From Hofstenia miamia (Eukaryota > Xenacoelomorpha > Acoela > Hofsteniidae): 64,000 bases of DNA. The stretch spans positions 1,460,067 to 1,524,066 of the forward strand of contig CABFPE010000010.1 in the NCBI GenBank assembly GCA_900660155.1. The letters run 5' to 3'. A program made the translations under genes and the position numbers. Below, piece after piece: positions 10,419 to 20,590 of the stretch. Under the pieces are notes generated by a model, which was not told the origin of the DNA, did no database searches, and saw only the letters and a program-made list of their open reading frames with translations. The stretch's first letter is position 1; the number at the start of each line of letters is the position of its first letter.

Positions 10419-11277
10419 AATTTTCCTATTGTTGTGCCGTCAGATGTCAAACTAATTTTTAAAAATGTTAATCCAAAGAAATCTTCTGGTGATAGTAAAG
10501 TTCCTGCTTGGATAATTCATTATTGTGCAGATCAATTGTCCAAACCTTTTGCAAATTTGTTTGCTCTGAGTTTTGAAGAACAATTGTATCTTCGTGGAAG
10601 ACTGGTGTGGTTTCTGTAATTCCTAAAAAATTGATTCATCCATTGAAAACAGGCAATCTCTTAGACCGGTTGTTGTAACTTCTATTGCAGCGAGATGTCT
10701 TGATAGAACTGCGCTGAAGTACCTAATTTAGATGATTAGTGATGTTGACGACGTTAAACAGTTTGCCTACAAAAAGAGGATGTCGAATGTTGATGCGGTA
10801 CTTTGGTTGAATCACCAAATACTTAAAAACCTTGATAGCGGTAAATGTATTATTAGATGTTTGTCGACTTTTCTTCAGCCTTCAATACTATTTTACAAAA
10901 TGTTCTTTTAAATAAAATTAGTAAAGTTACAGTTGGGAATTACAAATGTATTACAAAGTGGCTCTGTATTTATGTGAATGGGTTTAAACAATGTGTGAAA
11001 CACGGCAAAATCTGATCAGAATATGCCAATACTTGGTAGGGATACCACAGGTTGGGCCTGTGAGTGGCCCTCTTTTTTTTTACATATAGCACGAATTCTA
11101 TAAAGGCCAAATATTGTGATTTGGATAAATACTCAGATAATACTAAAATCCATTCACAATATAAATGATTTTGAATTATACAAAACTGATATTGCTGCAA
11201 TTGAAGATTTTTATAAAAGTCAACTTAATTTTTAATGTTGGAAAATGCAAATAATTATTTTTTAAAATAAGATGTTC
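10419..11277 (+). repeat. Second copy of 8929-9787 (859-bp direct duplication)
   Basis: Constant offset of 1490 bp and only one difference noticed by eye (GATTGTGCAG versus TATTGTGCAG). The copy starts on the first base after the N. Near-identity of decayed LINE sequence with its stops and frameshifts argues for an assembly or haplotype duplicate. Confidence 0.9.
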
Positions 11278-11990
11278 AAGTGAGTGAGATTGCGGATGAA
11301 GCTATTACCATCATGAATAAAAGCATAAGAAAGGTAAAAAAATTCAAAATACCTGGGTTTGCATTTTATGATCATTTAAAATGGAACGAGCAGGTTAATA
11401 TAATGATCAAAAAGATTAATTATTCGATAAGACTATTTCTTTCTGGTATAAAAATCTTGATTATCCCAGACAAGTTATTCTATTTAAATCTTTCGTCTTG
11501 CCTCACTACATGCATGGTGAAATAGTTTTTTTGATTTTCTTTAAGTGAAAAACAAAAAACCAAATTGCGAAAACCTCTTAAATATTTCAATAAAGTTTCA
11601 CCAGCGTCACATTTTACCAAACAAAGGATGGTATCAATTGTAGATGATTATTTTTAAAAAGCAGTTTTTCAAGTTTGTTTAGAAAGTTATTAATAATTTT
11701 GATCATCCGCTTCACTCTGAAATTATGAGCTCTAAAAGCTTACTTGATGGTACCCGGTCTACTTTTCGATCTAATCGTTTCAGAACAACTCACTTTCAAA
11801 AATCATTTTTACCAATGTCTGTAAATTATCTTATAAATGGCGACTTACTAAAATATATTAAAAAGGATATTTACTAACACTACTATCGATGTAAAGCATT
11901 TTGGGTTTCTGTGCTTATTTATATTTTAGCTTTTTTTTTCTTTGCATTTGTGTTATTTTGCAAATAAATGTACAGGAAATAAAGAAATTA
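11278..11990 (+). mobile_element. C-terminal end and 3' tail of the second LINE
   Basis: Continues the RT after the duplicated block: DHLKWNEQVNIMIKKINY and the IPDKLFYLNLSSCL helix are the usual thumb region. Further on, HPLHSEIMSSKSL, TRSTFRSNRFRTTHFQKSF and a final NYLINGDLLKYIK segment are the typical C-terminal box of these pol proteins. A T-rich 3' UTR with AATAAAGAAATT and an ATTTATT-rich end follows. Only this copy shows the true 3' end. Confidence 0.75.
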
Positions 11991-12087
11991 TTTATATATT
12001 TATTATTTATTCATAAGTGCCTTTGTCTACCACTAAGTAGCTTGCAAAAATATCACATTTCATTTTCCATCAAAAGCATTAGGATAA

Positions 12088-12480
12088 TTTCTTCTTTATA
12101 AAAGGTGACTTAGTTTATTGCAATGACATTAATGGCTTGATGGAATCACTCAGCATTAGTTACAATTCACACCCGTGGAGGCTCTTCATAGACTCCCCCA
12201 AGACTCTTAAAGTGGTTCTGCTACAAAGTGATAATGCTTTACTGTCTATACCAGTTGGCCATGCTATTCAAATGAAAGAGACTTATTAAAATTTATAGCA
12301 GCTTCTGGGATACATTCACTATGATGAACATTGTTGGCAGTTATGTGATAATTTAAATGTGGTTGCTCTTTGGCTTGGTCTAAAAAATTGTTACACAAAG
12401 CATTGTTGTTTTTGTATGAATGGGAAATCCACAATAGAAAATCATATTTCATTAAGAAAAGCTAGACACTGAAATCTCCG
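12088..12480 (+). pseudogene. Fragment of a conserved repeat-associated protein, function unknown
   Basis: One frame reads GDLVYCNDINGLMESLSISY, then WRLFIDSPKTLKVVLLQSDN, SIPVGHAIQMKETY, a break, YDEHCWQLCDNLNVVALWLG and KNCYTKHCCFC. I recognise this pattern (WRLFIDSSK..LK.VLLHN, then DLKVV..LLG...GYTK.CCFLC) from many predicted proteins in invertebrate genomes, usually in repeats, but I do not know its biochemical function. It has at least one stop and appears dead. It lies directly upstream of the RT element on the same strand. They may be one mobile unit or neighbours by chance. Confidence 0.5.
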
Positions 12481-12489
12481 GAACCCAGT

Positions 12490-14278
12490 AAGAAGAATGT
12501 ATTTGTAGATTTTGTTGCCACGCCTTCATATCATCAAGCTAGGGCTCCATGTCAACAATGAGACAATTCTGTCTCAGGAGGGCACAATAACACACCCAGA
12601 TCCCTTAGCTATGCCAATGTTCGCAATATCTGGAATGGCGATCATTAAGAAGAGCAGTGGCGTACGAGGGGGGACATGGTGGAATTTCCCTCCTCCCGTC
12701 AGGTTTCTAAATTTGATTTTGACTGGATAAATCAAAAAAAAATTTCGTAAAAATTGAAAAATTTAAAATCTAGGATCGTCTACTTTCTCAATATTTTAAA
12801 AAAATTTCTCTGGGCTTTGCTCCGCATTGGGTAATGAAGATAGTGTCCCCCGTCAGAAAATCCTGCGTATGCCCCTGAAGAAGAGCCAAGTTGGGCGATG
12901 TACTCAAGTCTGGATTGCAGATGACCAGACAGAGTGTGGGAGAATCAATGCCCTGCGTAAATGGTGGCTGAAAATTGAAGCCATTGGTTCAATGCACGAT
13001 TACTTCCCAAATGCAATGAAAACAAAACTTCTCGTGAAGCCAGAATGGCTGAATGATGCTAGTGTTCTTTTTGAAGGGATAAATATCGAAATAATCATTG
13101 AAGGGACACGATTACTTGGGTCAGTGATTGGTAGTGAACATTTGACGACGCAATATATCAGAAAACTGGTGACCAAATGGTGTACAAAACTTAGGCGACT
13201 AATTGAAGTAGCCGAAAAATAGCTCCATGCTGCGCTAGCCTGCATAATAAAGAGCTCATGAAACCTCTGCAAGACCACATTGACGCAATGGGATCCATTC
13301 TGTAGAGAAGGAGCAGGTCTCATTCGCGCTGATCCACAATACAAAGTCTCAAAGGCTATATGTTCTTCTCTCGTTGATGCCATAAGAATGAATAGTGAAG
13401 AAGACATTGAACAAATAACAAGCCATCAACAGTGAATAAAGATCAAAAGAATACAAGCCAAGATTGCTAAAATGCGACAGGACAAGAAGATACAAGAAAC
13501 AGAATGAGTCTCGAGTTAAGAAGATCTTTTGACCTAGCAAAAGTGATGGAAGCTTCCTCATGGCTGACTTGTCTGCCAATCGAATCAGAAGGTAGCTATC
13601 TTCCAAAACGCCACTTCCGAAATGCACTATGCCTTTGATATGGGATAACACCCGAACATATGCCATCAAAATGTCAAACATGCTCTGTCATGCCCAAAAG
13701 GAGGATTCCCAATTATGTGTCACAATGAAGTCAGGGACCTCCTTGCATCAGTCTTGACTGAAATGTGACATGACGTGGCTATCAAAACCCAACTTATCCC
13801 AGTGGACAGGCCTATGCCGAGTAGAACCAATGCTCAAGATGGTGCCCGTCTTGACATTGCAGTGAGCTGAGTGTGGGGCAGCAGATTTGAGCGCACGATG
13901 TTCGATGTCAGCATATTTAATCCATTTTGCAAAATAAACAGTGGAGACATTGAAGCATTCTACAAGAAGCATGAAAATAGGAAGAAACGGAAATATCAGG
14001 CTAGAGTTTGCGAGTTGAAAGCATAATCATTCTGCTCTATTGTAATTGCTTCCTCAGGAGGACATGCACCCTCTAAACAAGCTCGCGTGAAAAGATTAGC
14101 CACTGTCCTCTCAGACAAATTGGAAATACCAACTCTCACCACCACCAATTGGCTGAGGAGGAGGATTGCATTCGCCATGATCAGATCATCTCTCATAGGC
14201 CTCAGAGGAGCAAGATCAAAATGTCACACGTCAGCCAGATCTTGGGATCCATATGAAATCGCTTCATCTGAAAACTAA
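12490..14278 (+). mobile_element. Retroelement with RT and restriction-endonuclease-like C-terminus, broken
   Basis: RT motif B region SQEGTITHPDPLAMPMFAIS comes first. After a MITE insertion follow the catalytic box QVWIADD, INALRKWWLKIEAIG, MKTKLLVKPEWLN and EGTRLLGSVIGSEH. Then SSWLTCLPIE, the zinc-type box HALSCPKGGF, HNEVRDLLASVL, DGARLDIAV, ERTMFDVSIFNP, YKKHENRKKRKYQARV, and the end WLRRRIAFAMIRSSLIGLRG. The 'RLDIAV...FDVSIFNP...K' spacing looks like a PD-(D/E)XK nuclease. RT plus such a nuclease is the plan of early-branching non-LTR elements. The exact clade is not certain. Several stops show it is inactive; the N-terminus and early RT are missing. Confidence 0.7.
12655..12877. mobile_element. 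hAT-type MITE inside the RT gene, perfect 8-bp target duplication
   Basis: Ends are CAGTGGCGTACGAGGGG on the left and, complemented, CAGGGGCATACGCAGG on the right. They are flanked by AAGAAGAG at 12647-12654 and again at 12878-12885. The CAGTGGCGTA start and an 8-bp duplication are hAT hallmarks. It is 223 bp with no transposase. Removing it in thought lines up the RT segments on both sides in the expected order, so it inserted after the retroelement. Confidence 0.88.
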
Positions 14279-14371
14279 AAATCGCACTATAAAATATAAA
14301 AGAAATGGATAAAGTTTAAACAGCTGTTCGTTGATGATAATTCTGAGAATGATTTGGCCTCTAGTTGATTT

Positions 14372-14644
14372 TTGAAATTATCAAAAATCAAAAAAGAAAA
14401 TTATGAATCTGAATGCTTGATGCAAATTAAAAAGCATAGAAGGCGCATAGGAATAGAAGACAGCGAAGAAGGGCCTGAAAAGGAATTTCTATCTTCTGTT
14501 AAAGGATCATGTTGTGATGGCAATTCAGAAGAATTACAGAAAAGCACAGAATGTGCACGTCGTAGACTTGAGGTAGTAATGATCAGCCTCAATGTACATA
14601 TTGAATGTTTACTGTACTATCATGTTTTCCAAATTGTTTTCTAG
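14372..14644 (+). other. Possible exon or relic ORF, unrecognised
   Basis: An open frame rich in Lys and Glu (KLSKIKKENYESECLMQIKK, then RRRIGIEDSEEGPEKEF). The protein-like part ends near ARRRLE, followed by GTAGTAATG, a possible donor. It directly follows the retroelement. No family recognised. Confidence 0.2.
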
Positions 14645-15135
14645 CATGTGTATTTATTTGGTAATATTTTGTTTATATTTTTTAATGATAAAATTTCATT
14701 TAATTTTATAGACTTTGGCAAGTGTATATGCACATATTTCTGCAAACACCGCATCTAGTATTCTAAAATGTGCTGTCACTAGTTTGGATGCATACATAGT
14801 ATTCTGATCAAATTTTTGCCATTAGGCAGACAAATTTTTCAAAATTTGGTTATGCCATAAACTTTTCACACCCCCCGGTAACTGCTTATTTGGTCTGCAC
14901 TTTTGTCTGAGAAGCCCAGAATTTTAATTTTCAATCAAAAAGGGACTGCACGATTTGTTCTTTAAAAATTTAATAGATTTGGTAATTTCAAACTTAGTCA
15001 CGAATCGGAAAGAGAGACACTGTGCTATGGGTTGAATTCCATTAATGTTAAAGGGAGCATTTATACAATTACGATTGCCTAAGTTTCACAAAACTTCATT
15101 AAATATGTTACTCATGTCCTTATTATTAGTTTTTA

Positions 15136-16050
15136 CTATTCCTTTATAATATATTTTTTTAATATTTCTACTTTTACTTGTTTGCCATTTACATTTTTGG
15201 GAAGAAATAGTTTGGTATTTAAAACGAAAATATTTATTATAGGCTTTTTGTGTGTAAATACGTCAATTATTATTGAAATTATAATTGTTTGCGGTTTGAG
15301 AATTTTGTAATTTCCTCCATTTAGATTTCTTTTGTTCAATTAACTCTAAGCATTTTACATCAATCCATGGCATTGAAACTTATTGGACACATTATCATGT
15401 TTTTTCATAGTAAAAATTTTCCTTCCGGGGCGAGGAATGTCTAAATAGAATAAAAGAATTTTGCTAGTTGTTGAAAATTTCATTTGGTGTTTGTGAGTAG
15501 AACTATTCAAATTTTCGGTTTTTAAATTATTTATAAGTTTTAAGACATTTTCTTCTAATTTTTCTCTTATTTCTATCCAAGATCTAGATGAATAGTTAAA
15601 TTTTTGCTTATTACAATAATCTATTGTATGGCAATAGTCAGCATAAGGAGTTCAGAGTAAATGTATTTGGATAAAAATTCATTTTCTGAAACCATAAAAT
15701 AATCAATCAAGGTTTGGTTATTTGCAGAAATTCTGGATGGAATGCATTGATTTATTAGTGAAATGTTGAAAGTTGAAAGGAAATTTTGTAGCTTAGCTTC
15801 TCAGTAATATTCAAATTCCTTCACCTATTAACATTATATTTGTGTTATGACTTAAGTCTGTCATGATTTTATTTTTAATTTGTGCAAAAAAGTTGTTCGG
15901 AAAAGTTTTTTGGACAATAGGATACTTGCAGAAGCTGCCTACTATTACAATTAAGCGGGTTTTTGATGTCCACCCAGAGACTTTCACATGAGATATTGTT
16001 TGAAACGTTATTATTAAGTCTAGGTTTTTGTTTTTATCAATTATGAACAT
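15136..16050 (-). mobile_element. LINE endonuclease and linker fragment
   Basis: Minus-strand segments resemble the apurinic-type endonuclease of Jockey-superfamily LINEs: TRLIVIVGSFCKYPIV, then NNFFAQIKNKIMTDLSHNTN and IMLIGEG (relic of LLMGDFN). Further downstream come TPYADYCH (relic of the TPYSDHCP box) and a basic linker with SWIEIREKLEEN. Numerous stops. No RT follows, so it is an isolated relic of a different LINE from its neighbours. Confidence 0.55.
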
Positions 16051-16488
16051 ATCATCTCCTTCTTTTGTTTTATTGTAATGTCAAATTTGAATTCTATCTG
16101 CTCTAAGTAGTTTAAATTAATGATGATCAATTGACTAAGAAGAATTTTCATAAACTTTAAAAAGAAATTAATTCCTTTCCATAGTAATATACCAATCTAA
16201 AGAATGTTGGCAATGACTTTACAGTTAAATATTATGGTGGTGTAAATCATTCCACTGTTCATTTGCCCAATTTAAAATGAATTTTTAATGAAATTATTTC
16301 TAAGTTAATTTTTCGGCTTTTGCTGGCTTGGAATTGAATTTTGAATATCTCTATAACGGCAATCCAGAAGGTCCATACAAAAAGCCACATGTTAAAACTT
16401 ATGCATTTATAATAGATTAGGGATTGTATAGTGCTTAAAGACCACGGGATGTAAAGCCAAAATAACTTAAAAATGCAAATTGTTTCTT

Positions 16489-16514
16489 TATATATATATA
16501 TATATATATATATA
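16489..16514. repeat. (TA)n microsatellite
   Basis: TA run at the left border of the Penelope-like region. Confidence 0.9.
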
Positions 16515-16525
16515 ATGAAAAATCA

Positions 16526-17120
16526 GCGAAAATTTTAATTGAAATTACTTTCGGTACTTACTGTACCATTGCCAGTAAAAAACAAAATTAATTTGTGGTA
16601 CAAATATAAATTTACAAATCATAAAGTAAATGAGGAGTTTGATGACATTTTGTATTTAAATTATTTTTCTCTTTCTTAATATTCTTACCACCAATTTATT
16701 TTGTTTTTGACTGACGATGGTACAGTAAGTACCGAAAGTACCTTTAATTAAAGTTTTGGTTGTTTTGTCATAAAATGATAAAGAAGCTTAGTATTAAAGC
16801 AACAAATACTATTACAACATGTCTAAGCAATGAAGATCTTACATTATACAAATAAACTTGTTCTATGTGTTCGAAATTTGAGAAAGAAAAACTAAAATTT
16901 CAATTTATTCAGGAGTGCATTAAATATGAAGTAATACCAAAATTTCTCAAGATCAAAATACCAGCACATTTAAAAGATCATGTTGATTCATTTAAACAAT
17001 CACAATTGAAATCATTGCACCGTATTCAGATAGGAAAAATGTTAGAAATCTGAAAGATTTTATGATTCACGTATATCAACTTTAACAAAGGAACACAAAA
17101 AATTTTCAAGTGTGGGAAAT
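16526..17120 (+). mobile_element. Penelope-like element, 5' end with inverted terminal segments
   Basis: 16526-16580 and 16709-16760 are inverted copies sharing GGTACAGTAAGTACCGAAAGT. The right one holds a hammerhead-like core (separate entry). After it, 16865-17053 is open and encodes a basic helical stretch (FEKEKLKFQFIQECIKYEVI, then PKFLKIKIPAHLKDH), resembling the N-terminal region of Penelope-like RTs (K..FL..C......P..L.IK). The element then breaks off into unrelated sequence. Confidence 0.55.
16711..16737 (+). ncRNA. Hammerhead-ribozyme-like core in Penelope terminal repeat
   Basis: CTGACGA at 16711-16717, then T, then a hairpin GGTAC-AGTAA-GTACC, then GAAA at 16734-16737. This matches CUGANGA-stem II-GAAA except for one unpaired T before stem II. 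Penelope-like terminal repeats are known to carry such motifs. Stems I and III were not resolved, so activity is doubtful. Confidence 0.45.
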
Positions 17121-17401
17121 GTGCGTATGCAATAGCAATGACTGTATGTATTTGGAAACGAGCATATTTTTTTCTGATAATTGTATTTCACTCTACACAG
17201 TTTTTCTGAAGGTGGTCAATTCAGACCACTTCAGGCATTTATGGGGATCGAATTTTCATTCTTTCTAGTGTTAAACTGATTCTGGCTTTAATGAAAGCCA
17301 CGCATTTTAGAAAAAACACTTCTTCATAAGTAATTGTATATCCAATAAAAATATATGTTACTCAAAATCTCATTGAGAATGAAAATGAGGGGGTCTCGTA
17401 C

Positions 17402-17507
17402 TAGTTCTGTACGGGAAAGACTTTTCCAATCCGTTTACCCGTCCGTATCCGCTGGTACGACTGGGTAAAAACGGGTACCCGCGGATAAACTCGTACCTCA
17501 CACTCTA
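17402..17507. mobile_element. Very short hAT-like MITE with perfect 8-bp target duplication
   Basis: A 106-bp GC-richer insert is flanked by TCTCGTAC at 17394-17401 and 17508-17515. Ends are TAGTTCTGTACGGG on the left and, complemented, TAGAGTGTGAGGTACG on the right, an imperfect inverted repeat with a TAG start like other hAT MITEs here. The interior contains GGGTACCCGCGG-type motifs. No coding capacity. Confidence 0.65.
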
Positions 17508-17855
17508 TCTCGTACTACCTACACAGGTAGGTAGGAATAAGAGACCATTTACCTATGACCCTATTAAGCTTATCAACAAATTTAGTAATTATTATGCCAC
17601 GTTATTGAAAACATTGGTAAACTTATAAATTAATGTGTACTTTTATTCCTGTTTATGCAAATTATGCAAATAATATTAAGGTTCTCCTATTCCCCTAAAC
17701 TTACCCTACCCATCATTTTTACAGCTCAATTTTTGATAGTAATTTGCAGAATGTCCCACGATTTCAGAGTTTTGCTTAGTAAACGAAAATCAAATTGTAC
17801 TGAAATTGCGCAACATAAGTGTATTGAACGAATGAACGGCGAGAAATAATTGAAT

Positions 17856-17941
17856 ATTGAGTCGGTTATAATATGTGTTTATAAAATGTCACTCTAAGAT
17901 TGAGTCGGTTATAATATGTGTTTATAAAATGTCACTCTAAG
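17856..17941. repeat. Exact 2 x 43-bp tandem duplication
   Basis: The unit beginning ATTGAGTCGGTTATAATATG occurs twice head to tail without a mismatch seen. The start of the unit (ATTGAGTCGG) recurs once at about 18576 inside the MITE. A recent slippage or an assembly duplicate is possible. Confidence 0.9.
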
Positions 17942-18218
17942 GCGACTGTAGTGCGTGGCAGTTGTTGTTCATTGTCATTCACAACATCCACAATGTTGTG
18001 AGTGATATGTTCATTCAGCTGTCATGTATGGCTACAGTTAGCTTTATTTTATTCTGAAAATTCGAAACTTGAAAATGAAGTATTGACGACATCAAAGATA
18101 AATATGAACTATAGGAATATGAATTGCTTAATAACGTTATAAAAAAATTGCCATTAACTATTATTTTAATTTATATCGAATGTTTCAGCTATCTCTCAAT
18201 TAAATTATTGTTTGGTAA

Positions 18219-18829
18219 TTTTGTGTTATCTCCCAGTCCCCCTCTCAAATAATTGCAAGAATATGCCTTAGTCCTAACCCAAACCCAAACCAAGCCCCAA
18301 CCAATATGTAGAAGGCACATTCAAATTTATTATTAATACCAGTAATTTTCAATATGAATTATAAAATAATATAATATACTACTATTAATATGGTAATTAG
18401 TGCTAGTGGTTCAACCAGGCGGCTTGTGTTTGTTTACAAAGCAATTATAAGATTTGGCAATGTTTATTCAATCAACAAGGCCTTTTCCCTCAAATCTTTT
18501 CACATACTTACTTTCTTTTAAAGCCTTTTAAAAATGATTTCCTTTGTTTACATACTTCAAAATAAATATGTTTTTATTGAGTCGGCTCTGTCATGATGAA
18601 GAACATAGTTAATGCTGGTTTTATGGTTTGTCATACGGTTAGGATAGGGTAGAGTTTAACTTAAGATTACGGGTATACTTTGGGTTAGGGTTGGGGGTAG
18701 GGATATGGTTAGAGTTATGTTTGGAGTTAGGGTTATTGCATCGAATAGGATTTGGGGTTAAGGTTATAATTATTATGTTGATAGTTTAGCTTTTTTTGGA
18801 AAAATTGGGAGAGGGGAGATAACGCAAAA
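18219..18829. mobile_element. MITE-like element with TTTTG(T/C)GTTATCTCCC ends and TTAGGG-like arms
   Basis: Left end TTTTGTGTTATCTCCC and, complemented from the right, TTTTGCGTTATCTCCC (15 of 16 identical). Just inside, the left arm has CCTAACCCAAACCC and the right arm GGGTTAGGGTTGGGG, also inverted. Total 611 bp, AT-rich centre, no ORF. No convincing target duplication, so the superfamily is unknown. Confidence 0.65.
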
Positions 18830-18899
18830 GTACTTATATTGTTTTAATCAATTTTCCATTAAGCTACTTTATCTATGTATACTATTTACATCCTATTGT

Positions 18900-19700
18900 G
18901 ACAAGAAGTATAAAATCAACAGCGTCAAAGCAATTTACAAAAGAATTTACGCAATATCATCCGATTACAAAGCTCTAACATCAGCACTTGACAAATTATA
19001 CACTTTTTTTGAAAATAATGTTTATCCGCATAAATTAATTAAAAAATTATTACACAACAGATTTTACAACAAGGTAATGAAACAAAGTTAATACCTCAAT
19101 CATTGCAAGATCAAGAGAAACAAAAAATATATTGGAAACTTCCATATATAGAGAGCAACATCAAGAAATTGTCAAAGAACTTAATAAATATCAATCAAAA
19201 GCTCATAAGATCAAGACTTATTCCAATTTTTAGTTCTTTAAAAATTGAACATCTTTTTAAGAACAAAGACCACATTCCCGAAGACTTAGTTTCTTCAATT
19301 GTTTATAAATATCAATTGTAACAAATTGTACATTGGAGAAACAAGCCGCCATTTCGGGAAGCGCATAAAAGAGCATATTATTGGACATTTAAATACTGAG
19401 ATATTTCAACACCATTATGAAGTTAAAAAAAATTTACCATCGTTATAAAAACTAAGGATACCAAAATAGGATAATTCATATACTTAAAGAAATTAGAACG
19501 GATCAATATGCTGAACAAACAAATGAATACATATCAAAGATTAAATCTATTTTAAATCTGAGCATGTAGAAAATATTTTAGTTAATTTAATGTGTAGTTT
19601 ATAGCTATGTATAAAATTGTCTGCTAAAATATTTCTGACGATGATCAATAAACAATCGAAACGCGTACAATAGTGGATTCCATTCTAATATATATATATA
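18900..19700 (+). mobile_element. Penelope-like element, RT C-terminus and GIY-YIG nuclease relic
   Basis: In order: YKINSVKAIYKRIYAISSDY; TFFENNVYPHKLIKKLL, the usual RT tail; LPYIESNIKKLSKNL; LIPIFSSLKIEHLFKNKD; DLVSSIVYKYQ; then a GIY-YIG nuclease start, CNKLYIGETSRHFGKRIKEH, with the GETSRHFG-R-KEH signature of Penelope elements. A hammerhead-like motif lies near 19635. Reading frame is lost in a few places, so it is inactive. The RT catalytic part is missing here. Confidence 0.78.
19635..19661 (+). ncRNA. Second hammerhead-like core
   Basis: CTGACGA (19635-19641), T, short stem GAT...ATC with a 9-base loop, then GAAACGCG. Same layout as the motif at 16711, with a weaker stem II. It sits where the terminal repeat of the Penelope element is expected. 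Confidence 0.35.
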
Positions 19701-19734
19701 TATATGTTTGTTTTATATTTTATAGAATGTTATC

Positions 19735-19985
19735 ATTTGAACATTGTATTGTGCATCACATCAATAATTTGAAAAAGAACTGAAAAACTCTTCATTATTG
19801 GCTAATTGTGGATTTATCATTGGATTCTAAAATTCAATAAAGGAGAAGAAGATACTAATGAACTAAATCTCTTAGATATGTGCGTAACAAGAGCAAATTC
19901 CGATTTTTAAATAATTTCATCAAAAGCCTATTATTGCATATTTATAGATACCAACTAACTCAAATTGCCATTCAAAATACAGCTA
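19735..19985 (+). mobile_element. Second Penelope RT fragment
   Basis: Includes ELNLLDMCVTRANSDF, corresponding to the 'xFLDLxVTRxNNxF' box late in Penelope RTs, followed by a degraded YRKPT..-type stretch (AYYCIFIDTN). This box normally precedes the nuclease, yet it lies downstream of it here, so it is a second copy or a rearranged part. Confidence 0.5.
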
Positions 19986-20413
19986 TTCTTAGCATCCATT
20001 AACGGTTCGTGACTGAATAAAAAAATTATATGTTGTGACTGTTTGGGGTGCATTTGCTCCCCAACTCAAATTTTTTCTGAAAAAATAATGAATCCTACCA
20101 AAATATGATTTTTTAGTTGATATCAGTAAAAAGCTTCTCCCCAAGTATATTACCTGATTAAAACATAATTTAATGAAACATGATTTTGATTTTGTTAATG
20201 TATATTTCAAATTTTGGTTTTAGACTCCCATTATTTTTTAAATTTTTATGCATTAAACCAATATTTATGAATACTGAGAATGTGAAGTTCAATATTATTT
20301 TATAATCTTTGGAAATAATATATATTTTATATATATTTTGCAATAGTTATTCTATTTACTAAAAAATTGTTCATTTATTGTAATAAATAGGCTTAATAAC
20401 AATTTTTCCTGAC

Positions 20414-20444
<31 letters not shown>

Positions 20445-20504
20445 CATATATAGTTCTTTATGCAATATATTTGTCTTGAAATTAACTTTTAAACTGGATA
20501 TAGC

Positions 20505-20543
<39 letters not shown>
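20414..20543. repeat. Pair of (TA)n microsatellites
   Basis: TA-rich runs at 20414-20452 and 20511-20543 with about 60 bp between them. ORFs across them are low-complexity Tyr-Ile repeats and not genes. Confidence 0.85.
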
Positions 20544-20546
<3 letters not shown>

Positions 20547-20590
20547 TTGCATGTATAATTGTAAGCAATTTATTCATTCCACTTGGAAGA

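Noticed and set aside
13000-13681. Minus-strand ORFs of 110-135 codons
   Set aside because: They lie opposite the plus-strand RT element, whose motifs read clearly in the other direction.
12490-14278. Assignment of the RT element to DIRS
   Set aside because: No tyrosine recombinase or split repeats are visible; the C-terminus looks like a PD-(D/E)XK nuclease instead.
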